Assembly (NCBI RefSeq): GCF_030929495.1
Contig: NZ_JAVFWN010000007.1
Location: 231,770-295,769, forward strand
DNA from: Nocardioides sp. LHD-245
Lineage (GTDB): Bacteria > Actinomycetota > Actinomycetes > Propionibacteriales > Nocardioidaceae
Reading direction: 5' to 3'
DNA: 64,000 nt
Shown here: one piece after another, positions 43,801-52,455 of the stretch
Position numbering within the stretch: position 1 is the first letter of the stretch
Layout: each line of letters starts with the position of its first letter
Notes under the pieces: generated by a model
Databases searched by the model: none
The model's input: only the letters and a program-made list of their open reading frames with translations
What the model was told of the DNA's origin: nothing
Position numbers and translations under genes: made by a program

Positions 43801-46800
43801 GCTCGACGACAGCGTCCTCGTCCAGCCCGACCGCACGATCTCCTACAACGTCCTCACCAACGACGTCGATCCCGACGACGACCCGCTGCGCATCGCCGAG
43901 CTCAACAGCACCACGGCCGCCGAGCACGAGAACGGCTTCATCGAGCTCGACGTCGGCAGCGCCCCGGACACCGGTTCCCAGGCGACCAACATCGGCTACA
44001 CGATCGAGGACGCCGCCGGGGCCCGGGACAACGCGGTGCTCAAGGTGCTGGCGAGCAAGGACGCGCCCTTCTACGCGCCCATCGCCCGCGACGACGTGGC
44101 CGACCTGGGCGACATCATCGGCAAGGAGCCCGGCGCCCAGGTCGAGATCCCGGTGCTCGACAACGACCTCGACTTCGACGGTGCGAAGGCCGACCTGCGC
44201 GTCACCGCCTGTGACGCCGGCAGCCGGGGCAAGTGCGAGGTCGTCGGCGAGGCCGCCGTCCGGGTCCGGCTCAAGGCCGAGGACCAGGTCGTGCTCTACA
44301 GCCTCGACGACGCCGACGACGAGTCCACGGGCACCTTCGGCGTCATCTACGTCACCGGCACCGACAACGTGCCGCCCCAGCTGACGACCGACAAGGACCG
44401 GATCCCCGTGCGGGCGGTCGCGGGGGAGCCCGTGGTCTTCGACCTCAAGGACCTCGTCGTCACCCGCGCCGGTCGGGAGCCGCAGATCGCCCCCGACTCC
44501 CTGGCCAGCGCCGTCAACGGCGGCGTGGAGCCCGTCGAGGGCGAGCCCACCTCGCTGGAGTTCCTGCCGGCCCGCGACCACGTCGGCCCGGCTTCGGTGA
44601 CCGTCAAGGTCAGCGACGGCCGGACAGCCGCCGAGGACGCCGCGCTGACGTCCCTGCTGACGATCCCGATCGACGTGAAGCCCTCGGGCAACGTGGCCCC
44701 GGTGATGCGCGACGCCGCGGTCGACGTCACGGTCGACGGCGACCCCGCGGAGGTCGATCTCGCGGGCCTCACCCGCGACGCCAATCCCGACGACCTGGCC
44801 ACCATGCGATGGACCGTGAAGTCCGCCGGTCCGGGCCTCGACGCGCAGATCGGCTCCGAGAGCAGCATCCTGTCGATCGAGGCCGGGGGCGGCCCCAAGG
44901 ACGGCGACGCGCTGCAGGTGCAGGTCGTCGCCGACGACGGCCACGGCGGGCAGGACGAGGCGACGGTCGCCGTCCACGTCGTCGACAGCGACCGCCCGCT
45001 GCTGCAGGTGCCGCCCATCACCGTCCCCGCGACGAAGGGCAAGTCGATGGCCGTCGACCTGTCCGACTACGCCGTCAACCCCTATCCCGGCGAGCCGATC
45101 AAGGCCAGCAACGCTCGCCTCGAGGGCAACGGGCTGTCCGGCCTCGAGACCGACGGCTCCGTCGTCACGTTCACTCCGACCGCCACCGGGACGTCCACGA
45201 TCAAGGTGACCGTCGCCGACGCCTCCGGCGACCGGGCCCGCGAGATCACCGCCCGGATCACCGTCGAGGTGCTCGACGTGCCCGGTACGCCGCAGCGGCC
45301 GACCCTCTCCTCGGTCGAGGCGTCCTCCGCGGTGCTCACCTGGCGTGAGCCCGAGGCCAACGGCGCCGCCATCGACGAGTACGAGGTGCGTGGCTCCCAG
45401 GGCTTCCGGCAGACCTGCATCCCGACCACGTGCCGCCTCGTCAACCTCACTCCGGGGGAGTCGTACACCTTCACCGTGGTGGCCCACAACAGCGAGGGCT
45501 GGGGCGAGGAGAGTCCGCCGTCGGAGGAGATCGTCCCCAACAAGGCGCCCGACCTGATGACGCCGCCCGTCATCGTCAACGAGTCCAAGCCGACCGGCAA
45601 CCGGATGGACCGCCAGCTCACCCTGCGGTGGACGCCACCGGCCAACGAGGGCTCGGCGATCACGGCCTACGAGATCAAGGAGGCCGGCAGCAGCCGGACC
45701 CTGCAGGCACCGGGCAATGCGACCTCGATGGTCATCCCCGGCCTGACCAACGGCACGCCGTACGCCTTCGAGATCCGCGCGGTCAACGACGTCGAGCCGC
45801 GCCGGCAGTACTCCGGCGCCTCCAAGGCGGTCGCCCCGTTCGGCATCCCGATGCGCTCGGGCGTCGCGCCCCAGCTGACCGCGAGCGAGGACAGCCCCTA
45901 CAACCAGCAGCCGTGGGTGCGGATCGACTGGTCGAAGTGGTCGGATTCGCAGAGCAACGGCAATGCCGTCAGCAGCTACACGATCACGTGCAACGGCTGT
46001 GCTCGGCCGCAGTACGTCGTGGACGCCTCGACGTCGTCCAAGACGTTCGACCCCGCCGACGGCATCCGGAAGGGGGAGACGTTCACCTTCACGGTGGCGG
46101 CCACCAACGACGCCGGCACGAGCGACCGCAGCCCGAGCGTCTCGGGCCGGCCGTGGACCAAGGCCGGCCCGGTGCGCAACCTGCGCGAGGTCGGCGACTC
46201 GACGGCCGACAAGACGGCCAGCATCGCCTGGGAGCCGCCGGCCGACGACGGCGGACTCGGCATCCGACACTACGTCGTCCAGTCCAACGACGGGCTGTCC
46301 ACCACGGTGAACGCGGCCCCCGGCGGTGGCGCGAACTTCGTCTTCCCCACCAACGGCAGCCACGAGGTCAAGGTCTGGGCGGTCACGTACAACGGCAACG
46401 ACGCGGTCCCCGGCCAGTCCAGCTCGGTCTCCGGCGTCGACACCTGGGGCAAGCCGGGCATCCCCGAGGTCGACACGCTGCGCAGCAGCGAGTACTACTA
46501 CGTCATCTTGGACATCGAGCAGGGCACGGCCAACGGCAGGAACGTCACCGGCGTGCAGTACAGCGTCGACGGGACGAACTGGGAGGACAGGTCCCGGTTC
46601 CAGCAGCGGGTCGAGCAGGGAGACACCTCGCTCACCATCAAGGCCCGGACCGTCTCCGACGCCCCCGACGACGGGCGCCGCTACAGCGACGTCAAGACCT
46701 TCACGGGGATCTCCAGGGAGCGCGAGCTGGGCATCACCCTGAACTGCTCGAGCGACGAGGCCGACGCGTCGTGCGTGGTGCGGGTGACCGGAGCCGGGTT

Positions 46801-46999
46801 CGTGGACAGCGGTCATCCGGTCCGGGTCGACCTCAACGGGCTGAGCGTCGTCAACGCCGACAACTGCCCGACCTTCGTCACCACCCAGCCGGGGTCGTTC
46901 AACTACATCGCCGGCGGCAAGACCAACTGCCGGGTCACCGGCCGCGGCTACGCGACCGTGACCGCGGGCGGCATCAGTCGCAACACACCCGCGCGCTGA
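40859..46999 (+). CDS. giant Ig-like/fibronectin type III surface protein
   Basis: A 2046-aa protein. A membrane helix or signal anchor lies at about residues 12-28. Residues 30-390 are an extracellular domain that may be a beta-propeller. From about 395 to 1470 there are roughly ten Ig/cadherin-like units, several marked by LNDxDPDGD-type acidic loops that resemble calcium sites (LNDHDPDGD, LLNDLDPDGD, LDNDSDPDGG, LTNDVDPDDD). From about 1475 on come several FN3 domains (first: PTLSSVEASSAVLTWREPEANG). The C-terminus has four cysteines. No LPXTG signal is seen. It is likely a long stalk or adhesin displayed on the cell and controlled by the kinase encoded upstream. Confidence 0.9.
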   Translation: MSALRRWRKTASATALALGLGTLVVLAYQHDGKPFTEVELNDGGVWVTNRDLGLVARLNPQIKELDLGVESGSVEFDIFQRATSLYVDDASSDRAVKQVDIPRAAALEPTGLPTGAVVANGGSTFAVVDPVTGKAWVRSAERFRGFSAKTTPPDLKGALRPAVGADGRAYVLGRDGKVTPYTLDEAGDAVAGDEIQLGEKVGTDPAMVAMTVVGDTPVLYNRNSLELSRPGADPVVVETADPSRVELQQPSGESEDVYVATVEGLQVTPVDGGGLKDAGRGEVSGTPAAPVQMSGTGCVYAAWSDATSPHNYLRDCPGTADDDASPIPGMEEGADLRFRVNRDVVVLNDTRTGDSWLVQDPGKAKIDNWPAVDPQNQNKSKLKETTEEVPDQENRAPEPQDDDLGARPGRSTVLPVVALNDHDPDGDIISISKTQHVSGPELEVRIVGGGTQLQVAVPADATGLSTFYYYVTDGRVNEEVRAEVRLQIRTDGTNERPRRMDDRDPRLRVAKGASSSYYLLADFYDMDGDDLTLTEATAPGGEVEYRPDGTITFTDDGTGSPVSEIEYTIDDGVDSFVGKLSVDILDDAAPPELVPDLASGVAGTQVVVQPLTNDRNPEGTDLTLKGVRVVGDDEGTKVSKDLESGTFTFFSSRAKSYYLEYTAYNSSATESSFIRLDIESPPKDNRPPVAVRDKAVITPGGTAQVDLLLNDLDPDGDVLVVKRIGRPSIPGVKVSVVDKRLAVISSATDIVGQQATVDYVVSDGRSSAIGQLVVSQRRSTQENRHPVANKDQVTVRAGSVTTIPVLDNDSDPDGGKPRLFQSDLDPQNLDIWVAGDTLRLRAPDEPGTYSAFYGVRDADGLKATAEVSVYVVADSAKNNHPPLPQPIIDRVIAGRPKVISVDLVGADADGDSVTFRSILTAPSLGRVLDTGVDWIRYEAFEGKTGTDFFQILVQDKYGATGVAEVRVGVVPEETENQPPVALDDSVLVQPDRTISYNVLTNDVDPDDDPLRIAELNSTTAAEHENGFIELDVGSAPDTGSQATNIGYTIEDAAGARDNAVLKVLASKDAPFYAPIARDDVADLGDIIGKEPGAQVEIPVLDNDLDFDGAKADLRVTACDAGSRGKCEVVGEAAVRVRLKAEDQVVLYSLDDADDESTGTFGVIYVTGTDNVPPQLTTDKDRIPVRAVAGEPVVFDLKDLVVTRAGREPQIAPDSLASAVNGGVEPVEGEPTSLEFLPARDHVGPASVTVKVSDGRTAAEDAALTSLLTIPIDVKPSGNVAPVMRDAAVDVTVDGDPAEVDLAGLTRDANPDDLATMRWTVKSAGPGLDAQIGSESSILSIEAGGGPKDGDALQVQVVADDGHGGQDEATVAVHVVDSDRPLLQVPPITVPATKGKSMAVDLSDYAVNPYPGEPIKASNARLEGNGLSGLETDGSVVTFTPTATGTSTIKVTVADASGDRAREITARITVEVLDVPGTPQRPTLSSVEASSAVLTWREPEANGAAIDEYEVRGSQGFRQTCIPTTCRLVNLTPGESYTFTVVAHNSEGWGEESPPSEEIVPNKAPDLMTPPVIVNESKPTGNRMDRQLTLRWTPPANEGSAITAYEIKEAGSSRTLQAPGNATSMVIPGLTNGTPYAFEIRAVNDVEPRRQYSGASKAVAPFGIPMRSGVAPQLTASEDSPYNQQPWVRIDWSKWSDSQSNGNAVSSYTITCNGCARPQYVVDASTSSKTFDPADGIRKGETFTFTVAATNDAGTSDRSPSVSGRPWTKAGPVRNLREVGDSTADKTASIAWEPPADDGGLGIRHYVVQSNDGLSTTVNAAPGGGANFVFPTNGSHEVKVWAVTYNGNDAVPGQSSSVSGVDTWGKPGIPEVDTLRSSEYYYVILDIEQGTANGRNVTGVQYSVDGTNWEDRSRFQQRVEQGDTSLTIKARTVSDAPDDGRRYSDVKTFTGISRERELGITLNCSSDEADASCVVRVTGAGFVDSGHPVRVDLNGLSVVNADNCPTFVTTQPGSFNYIAGGKTNCRVTGRGYATVTAGGISRNTPAR

Positions 47000-47054
47000 C
47001 CCACACCCAGCAGCACCCGAACGACACGTACCACCACGAACCGCAAAGGACACC

Positions 47055-48026
47055 ATGTCGCTCACCACCGAAGAGACCGAGTGGTTCTCGCAGACCTTCG
47101 CCCAGCTGGTCGCCAACGTCGAGCAGGCCATCGTCGGCAAGACCGAGGTCGTCCGGCTCGCGTTCGTCACGCTGCTGGCCGAGGGCCACCTGCTCCTCGA
47201 GGACTACCCCGGCACGGGCAAGACCTCGCTGGCCCGGGCCATCGCCCAGACCATCCAGGGCGATCACCACCGGATCCAGTTCACCCCGGACCTGCTTCCG
47301 AGCGATGTGACGGGCGTGACCATCTTCGACCAGCGCAGTCAGCAGTTCGAGTTCCACCAGGGGCCGATCTTCTCCAACGTCGTCCTCGCCGACGAGATCA
47401 ACCGGGCCTCGCCGAAGACGCAGTCCGCGCTGCTCGAGGTGATGGAGGAGAGCCAGGTCACCGTCGACGGCGTGACCCACCAGGTCGACCAGCCGTTCAT
47501 GGTGATCGCGACCCAGAACCCGATCGAGCAGGCCGGGACGTACCGGCTGCCCGAGGCCCAGCTGGACCGGTTCCTGGTGAAGACCTCGCTCGGCTATCCC
47601 GACCACGAGAACACCGTCCAGATCCTCGCCAACGCACCCAAGGGCAAGGCCGCCACCGTGCTGCGCCCGATCATCAGCGGCGAGAACGTGCTCCACCTGA
47701 TCCGGCTGGCCCAGCAGGTCCATGTCGAGGCAGGCATCTACGAGTACGTCTCGAGCATCACCGAGGGCACCCGTGAGGCGTCCGAGGTCGTCCTCGGCAC
47801 CAGCGTTCGCGCCGGCCTCGCGCTGGTCCGCGCCGCCCGGGCCTGGGCTCTGTCCTACGGCCGCAGCTATGTCGTCCCCGACGACGTCAAGACGCTGGCG
47901 GTCTCCGTCCTCGCGCACCGGATGGTCCTCGACCCCGAGGAGGACTTCCGTGGGACGACCACCGAGGAGGTCGTCCGCCGGGTCCTCGAGCGTGTCTCGG
48001 TCCCCCTGGAGCCCGCCGGCCGATGA
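47055..48026 (+). CDS. MoxR-family AAA+ ATPase
   Basis: A 323-aa ATPase with Walker A EDYPGTGKTSLA at about residues 49-60, Walker B VVLADEINRA at about 110-119, sensor 1 IATQNPIEQAGTY, and arginine fingers typical of MoxR proteins. MoxR ATPases usually work with DUF58 or von Willebrand factor proteins as chaperones that assemble or activate membrane complexes. It is followed after 4 nt by the DUF58 gene. Confidence 0.95.
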   Translation: MSLTTEETEWFSQTFAQLVANVEQAIVGKTEVVRLAFVTLLAEGHLLLEDYPGTGKTSLARAIAQTIQGDHHRIQFTPDLLPSDVTGVTIFDQRSQQFEFHQGPIFSNVVLADEINRASPKTQSALLEVMEESQVTVDGVTHQVDQPFMVIATQNPIEQAGTYRLPEAQLDRFLVKTSLGYPDHENTVQILANAPKGKAATVLRPIISGENVLHLIRLAQQVHVEAGIYEYVSSITEGTREASEVVLGTSVRAGLALVRAARAWALSYGRSYVVPDDVKTLAVSVLAHRMVLDPEEDFRGTTTEEVVRRVLERVSVPLEPAGR

Positions 48027-48030
48027 ACCG

Positions 48031-49317
48031 ATGAAGGGCCCCCGCTCCTGGGCGTCCGGCGCGCGCCGCACGCTCACCGACCTCTCCCGCCGCCGGCAGG
48101 CGCTGGGCGGTCGGCTGCGCGACGACATCGCCGACCGGACCCGGCGGTTCCGGCACGCGGTGGGACCGGTCACGGGGACGGTCACCCCGGCCGGCTGGGT
48201 GGTGGCGGTGATGGCGCTGGCGCTGCTGGTGGCGGGTCCCCTGCTGCGCTGGCGCGAACTGCTCGTCGGCGGGATCTTCCTGGCCCTGGTGCTGCTCATC
48301 GCGATCGTCTTCGTGGTCGGCCGGCTCCCGCTGCTGGCGCGTCTGGACCTCGCCCGGGATCGGGTGATCGTGGGCGAGCGGGCCAACGGCTATCTCACCG
48401 TCGCCAACCCGAGCGCCCGGCGCTCGCGGTCGCTGGTCGTCGAGTTCCCGGTCGGCGCGGGGCGCGCCGCTTTCGAGCTCCCCGGTCTCGCGCCGGGTGC
48501 CGAGCACGAGGAGCTGTTCGCCGTACCCACCGCGCACCGAGCGGTCCTCGACGTCGGGCCGGTCACGGCGGTGCGGGCCGATCCGCTGGGCCTGCTGCGC
48601 CGCGAGCGTCACCTCAGCGAGATGGACACGCTGTACGTGCATCCCAAGACGCTGCGCGTCGATGGCTCGGCCGCCGGCCTGATCCGCGACCTCGAGGGCC
48701 GCACCGTGCCGAAGGTCTCCGACAACGACGTCTCCTTCCATGCGCTGCGCGGGTACGTCGCCGGCGACGACCGGCGCCACATCCACTGGAAGTCGAGCGC
48801 CAAGACCGGCACCCTCATGGTCCGCCAGTTCGAGGAGACCCGGCGCTCCCACCTGCTCACGATGGTGAGCTCCCGGCTGGAGGACTACTCCAGCGACGAC
48901 GAGTTCGAGCTGGCCATCTCGGTCGCCGGCTCGCTCGGCACCCAGGCGCTCGCGGACGGCCAGCAGCTCAGCGCGGTGGCGTCGCACGCGTCGCTCCCCG
49001 CGGCCAGCGCGCAGCGGTTCCTCGACGGCCTCTCCGGCCTCACCTACGACTGGAAGGCCCGCCGGCTGGTCGACGTCACCCGCCACTTCAGAGCCGACGA
49101 GCTCGCCGCGAGTGTCATGGTGCTGTGCATCGGCTCCGGCGTGACGATCACCGACCTGCGGCGCGCCCGGCAGTACCTGCCCGTCGACACCCGGGTGATC
49201 GCGGTGCGCTGCCTGGTCGGCCACGAGCCGTCGGTGCGCTGGCTCGGCGACCTCGGCGTCGCGACGGTCGGGCGGCTCGAGGAGCTCGGCGTCGCCGTAC
49301 GACGGGTGTCCGCATGA
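48031..49317 (+). CDS. DUF58 membrane-anchored protein
   Basis: A 428-aa protein with two hydrophobic helices at about residues 50-65 and 71-92, followed by the DUF58 core. Its signature is DDRRHIHWKSSAKTGTLMVR at about 250-269, with a von Willebrand-like fold after it. It is the standard partner of MoxR ATPases. ATG 48031 is used because the ATG at 48023 meets a stop after three codons. The transglutaminase-fold gene follows after a 70-nt gap. Confidence 0.9.
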   Translation: MKGPRSWASGARRTLTDLSRRRQALGGRLRDDIADRTRRFRHAVGPVTGTVTPAGWVVAVMALALLVAGPLLRWRELLVGGIFLALVLLIAIVFVVGRLPLLARLDLARDRVIVGERANGYLTVANPSARRSRSLVVEFPVGAGRAAFELPGLAPGAEHEELFAVPTAHRAVLDVGPVTAVRADPLGLLRRERHLSEMDTLYVHPKTLRVDGSAAGLIRDLEGRTVPKVSDNDVSFHALRGYVAGDDRRHIHWKSSAKTGTLMVRQFEETRRSHLLTMVSSRLEDYSSDDEFELAISVAGSLGTQALADGQQLSAVASHASLPAASAQRFLDGLSGLTYDWKARRLVDVTRHFRADELAASVMVLCIGSGVTITDLRRARQYLPVDTRVIAVRCLVGHEPSVRWLGDLGVATVGRLEELGVAVRRVSA

Positions 49318-49387
49318 GGTCACCCCACGGAGTTCTTCGCTTCCCCCGCCTCGCTCCTCCGGCCGACAACTGCGCGGGGGCCCCGAC

Positions 49388-51841
49388 ATGAGCCGCCCCG
49401 CGCCGCCGCCCGGGACCGGCCCGGTCGCGCCCCCGGTCCGGTCCGCCAGCCGGAGCGGGCCGGTGCTCATCGTCCCCGACCGGCGCCGCGGTCGCGGCGC
49501 GCTGCCCCCGTGGTGGCTGGTCGTCGTCGACGCGGTGCTCGTGGTGGGCCTCGGGATCCTCTGTGCCTGGCCGCTCGGCGCGGCCTACACGGGGGGCCGC
49601 TGGCTGCTCGCCGTCGCGGTCGGACTGGCCCTCGGCGTGACGGTGGCCTTCCTCGGTGCCCGGTGGCGTTGGGGACCGTGGCTGACGGTCCTGGTCGCGG
49701 CGGCGGCGTACCTCGGGGCGGGATCGGCGGTCGTCGTCCCCGACCGGGCCCGGGGCGGCCTGCTGCCCACCGCCGACTCCCTGCGCGACCTCGTGGCCGG
49801 TCTGGTGCACACGTGGCGGGAGGCGCTGACCCTGCCGGTGCCGCTCGGCGAGAACGGCATCGTGCTGATCGTCCCGTTCGCGACCGGCCTGGTCGGCGGG
49901 CTGGTCGCGGCCGTTCTCCTCTGGCGCTCGCGGTGGCCCGGCCTGGCCGGACTGGTCCTCGGGCTGACGCTCGTCCTGGCGTCCGCCTTCGGTGACATCA
50001 GCGCGCCGGCCGCGCTGACCCGCGGCCTGGTCGTCGCGGTCGTCGGTGTCGTCTGGCTGCGCTGGCGCTCGCTGCGTCACGTGCGGCAGCGCTGGGGGCG
50101 CCGAGTGCTCGCGACGCTGGTCGTGGTCGGGGTCGCCGGCGGCGCGGCGGCCGGCCTGGGTGCGACCGCCGACCCCGACGCGACCCGCGTGGTGCTGCGC
50201 GACCACGTGGACCCGCCGTTCGACCCCCACGACTACCCGAGCCCCTTGGCGAAGTTCCGCGCGTACAAGAAGGAGCCGCTGCGGACCGCCACCTCCCTGT
50301 TCACGGTCGACGGGCTCGAGAGCGGATCGCTGGTCCGGCTGGCGGTCATGGACACCTACGACGGCATCGTGTGGAACGTCTCCGGCGGCCCGGGCTCGGC
50401 GCATGACTCGGGCACCTTCCGGCGGTTGCGCAACGACCCGGACGCGAACGCCAAGGCGACGGCCCACGGCCGGATCACCATCAACGACTACACCGGAGTC
50501 TGGGTCCCCAGCGTCGGCGAGACGCTGTCGCTGACGCCGATCCGGGACGGCCGCCCCGACGGGGACGCCGCGGGGGAGCTCGTCATCAACCGCCAGACCG
50601 GCACCGTCGCGCAGATCGGCGGTGTCGAGCGGGGCACCACCTTCGAGGTCGAGGCGACCGCGCCGCCGAGCCCCGCCGACGAGGAGACCTCCGTCCTCGA
50701 CGCCGACGGGTCGGTCTCGCTGCCCTCGCCCGCGATCGTGCCCGAGGAGCTGGTCGACCGGGTCCAGCGGTGGCAGACGGAGGACGGCTTCAGCGGCGGG
50801 ACGGGCGGGGAGCTGGCCCAGTTCCTGCGCGACTCCTTCCGCGAGCACGGCTTCTACTCCGACGGCATCGACGACGACGTACCCGCGGGTCACGGCGCGA
50901 GCCGGCTGGCCGTGCTCGCCAAGACGGCCACGCCCGTCGGCAACGCCGAGCAGTACGCCGCCGCGATGGCGCTGATCGGTCAGCGGATGGGCCTCCCGAT
51001 CCGGGTGGTGATGGGCTTCAAGGTGCCGCCCGGGGGAGGGGAGGTCCGGGGCGAGAACATCACCGCCTGGACCGAGGTGAAGCTCGAGGGCGCCGGCTGG
51101 GTCCCGCTCGACCCGACCCCGCCGGAGGACAAGAAGCTCCGTCGTCCCAACGACGACCCGAACGAGGATCCGCAGCCCCAGGTGCTGCAGCCGCCGCGGG
51201 TGCCGGGTGAGCCCAAGGAGGCGAGCGACAACCTCCAGCAGGGCGACGGTCATCGCAAGGAGCTCGACGTCCTCGCCGTCCTGGGCACCATCCTCGGCAT
51301 CGTCCTCGACGTGGCGAAGGTCGCGCTGCTCCTCTCGCCGCTGTGGGGCGTGCTCCTCTACAAGTTCCTGCGCCGGCGCCGCCGCCGCAAGGCCGGTGAC
51401 CCCGCCACGCGCCTGACCGGGGCCTGGCGCGAGCTCGCCGACCGGATGCGGGACCTCGGTGTCCGCCCCACGCCCGGCGCCACCCGCCGGGAGAGCGCCT
51501 ACGCCGCCACCGAGCGGTACGACGCCGTCGGCGTCGTCACCCTGGCGCACACCGCCGACCGCCACGTCTACGGTGAGGGGGAGCCCAGCGCCGAGGAGGC
51601 CCGCGCCTACTGGGCGGACGTCGACACCGCCTTGCGCCGGATGCGCAAGGCGACCCCCTGGTGGCGCCGGCTGCTGGCGCGCTTCTCGTTGGCCTCGGTG
51701 CCCTGGCGGGCCGGCCTGGGCCGGGTCCGCTCGGGCGTCGGGCGGCGGGCCCGCGCCGCGGGCCGGTGGCTGCTCGGCCTGCGACCCGTGGTGGGGGCCC
51801 GCGGACTCCTGCGCCGCGTCCTGGTCTTCCGGCGGCGCTGA
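49388..51841 (+). CDS. transglutaminase-fold membrane protein, catalytically degenerate
   Basis: An 817-aa TgpA-like protein. Residues about 40-255 hold six to seven membrane helices, then an extracellular part with a transglutaminase-like core at about 510-580, then another helix near 640 and an Arg-rich cytoplasmic tail. In the core the nucleophile position (G-x-C-E-Q-F/Y) reads GNAEQY with Ala520, and the His position (HAW) reads TAW with Thr559. The Asp is kept (LDPTP, Asp575). It is therefore very likely a binding or scaffold domain and not an active enzyme. It is the last gene of the kinase/MoxR cluster. Confidence 0.88.
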   Translation: MSRPAPPPGTGPVAPPVRSASRSGPVLIVPDRRRGRGALPPWWLVVVDAVLVVGLGILCAWPLGAAYTGGRWLLAVAVGLALGVTVAFLGARWRWGPWLTVLVAAAAYLGAGSAVVVPDRARGGLLPTADSLRDLVAGLVHTWREALTLPVPLGENGIVLIVPFATGLVGGLVAAVLLWRSRWPGLAGLVLGLTLVLASAFGDISAPAALTRGLVVAVVGVVWLRWRSLRHVRQRWGRRVLATLVVVGVAGGAAAGLGATADPDATRVVLRDHVDPPFDPHDYPSPLAKFRAYKKEPLRTATSLFTVDGLESGSLVRLAVMDTYDGIVWNVSGGPGSAHDSGTFRRLRNDPDANAKATAHGRITINDYTGVWVPSVGETLSLTPIRDGRPDGDAAGELVINRQTGTVAQIGGVERGTTFEVEATAPPSPADEETSVLDADGSVSLPSPAIVPEELVDRVQRWQTEDGFSGGTGGELAQFLRDSFREHGFYSDGIDDDVPAGHGASRLAVLAKTATPVGNAEQYAAAMALIGQRMGLPIRVVMGFKVPPGGGEVRGENITAWTEVKLEGAGWVPLDPTPPEDKKLRRPNDDPNEDPQPQVLQPPRVPGEPKEASDNLQQGDGHRKELDVLAVLGTILGIVLDVAKVALLLSPLWGVLLYKFLRRRRRRKAGDPATRLTGAWRELADRMRDLGVRPTPGATRRESAYAATERYDAVGVVTLAHTADRHVYGEGEPSAEEARAYWADVDTALRRMRKATPWWRRLLARFSLASVPWRAGLGRVRSGVGRRARAAGRWLLGLRPVVGARGLLRRVLVFRRR

Positions 51842-51940
51842 CCCGTCGCAGATTGAACGTCAGATCACGCTGACCCGTCGCAGATTGAACTTCAATCTGC
51901 GACGGGTCGGTGCGTTACCAGGTTCAGTCTGCGCCGGGTC
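51839..51940. repeat. repeat cluster with 18-bp perfect inverted repeat, bidirectional terminator
   Basis: GACCCGTCGCAGATTGAA occurs at 51840-51857 (starting within the stop codon) and at 51872-51889. The second copy pairs perfectly over 18 bp with TTCAATCTGCGACGGGTC at 51891-51908, with one base at the centre. A degenerate inverted copy follows at about 51920-51938. The cluster lies between convergent genes, so it can stop transcription from both sides. Confidence 0.75.
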
Positions 51941-51946
51941 GCGGGA

Positions 51947-52378
51947 TCAGGACTGATGCACGTAGTTGTCGAGCTGGTCGCGCTCGAACTGCAGCTGGTC
52001 GATCTTGTGCTTGACCAGGTCACCGATACTGACGATCCCGACCACACGGTCGTCCTCGACGGCGGGGATGTGCCGGAACCGGCGCTCGGTCATCACCTGG
52101 AGGACGTCGTCGAGGTCGTCGTCGGGGGAGCAGGTGCTCACCTCGGTGGTCATGATCGCCGAGACGACATTGTTGATCACGGTGCCGTCGCTGTGGAGAT
52201 GCCGGACGACGTCGCGCTCCGACACGATGCCGCTCAACGAGGTGCCGTCCGTGGTCACCACCACGGCACCGATGTTGTGCTCCGAGAGGGTGGCGAGCAA
52301 CTCGCGCACTCCCGCCTCGGGGGCGATGGTGATCACGTCGTGGAGCGACTTCGAACCGAGCACGTCAGCGATGCGCAT
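51947..52378 (-). CDS. CBS-domain pair protein
   Basis: A 143-aa protein made of two CBS domains (VITIAPEAGVRELLATLSEH with GIVSERDVVRHL, then STCSPDDDLDDVLQVM with VVGIVSIGDLVK). Such stand-alone pairs bind adenosyl nucleotides and act as energy sensors. The ATG at 52378 lies 7 nt after a TAGCCT -10 box, so the message is leaderless. It resembles the dormancy-linked single CBS-pair proteins of actinobacteria. Confidence 0.9.
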   Translation of the reverse strand: MRIADVLGSKSLHDVITIAPEAGVRELLATLSEHNIGAVVVTTDGTSLSGIVSERDVVRHLHSDGTVINNVVSAIMTTEVSTCSPDDDLDDVLQVMTERRFRHIPAVEDDRVVGIVSIGDLVKHKIDQLQFERDQLDNYVHQS

Positions 52379-52385
52379 GTGACGC

Positions 52386-52391
52386 AGGCTA
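52386..52391 (-). promoter_or_regulatory. -10 box, leaderless promoter of CBS gene
   Basis: TAGCCT on the minus strand ends 7 nt before the ATG at 52378. Confidence 0.5.
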
Positions 52392-52455
52392 CTCAACTGC
52401 GCCGCCGGTGTCAGGGCCCTTGGCCACGGATCGGACCCGCGGACCGAGCCGCGAC

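Noticed and set aside
42536..47170. Minus-strand open frame of about 1540 codons opposite the giant Ig/FN3 gene
   Set aside because: The plus strand encodes clear Ig/FN3 units; the opposite frame is low in complexity and is an artefact of GC-rich codon use.
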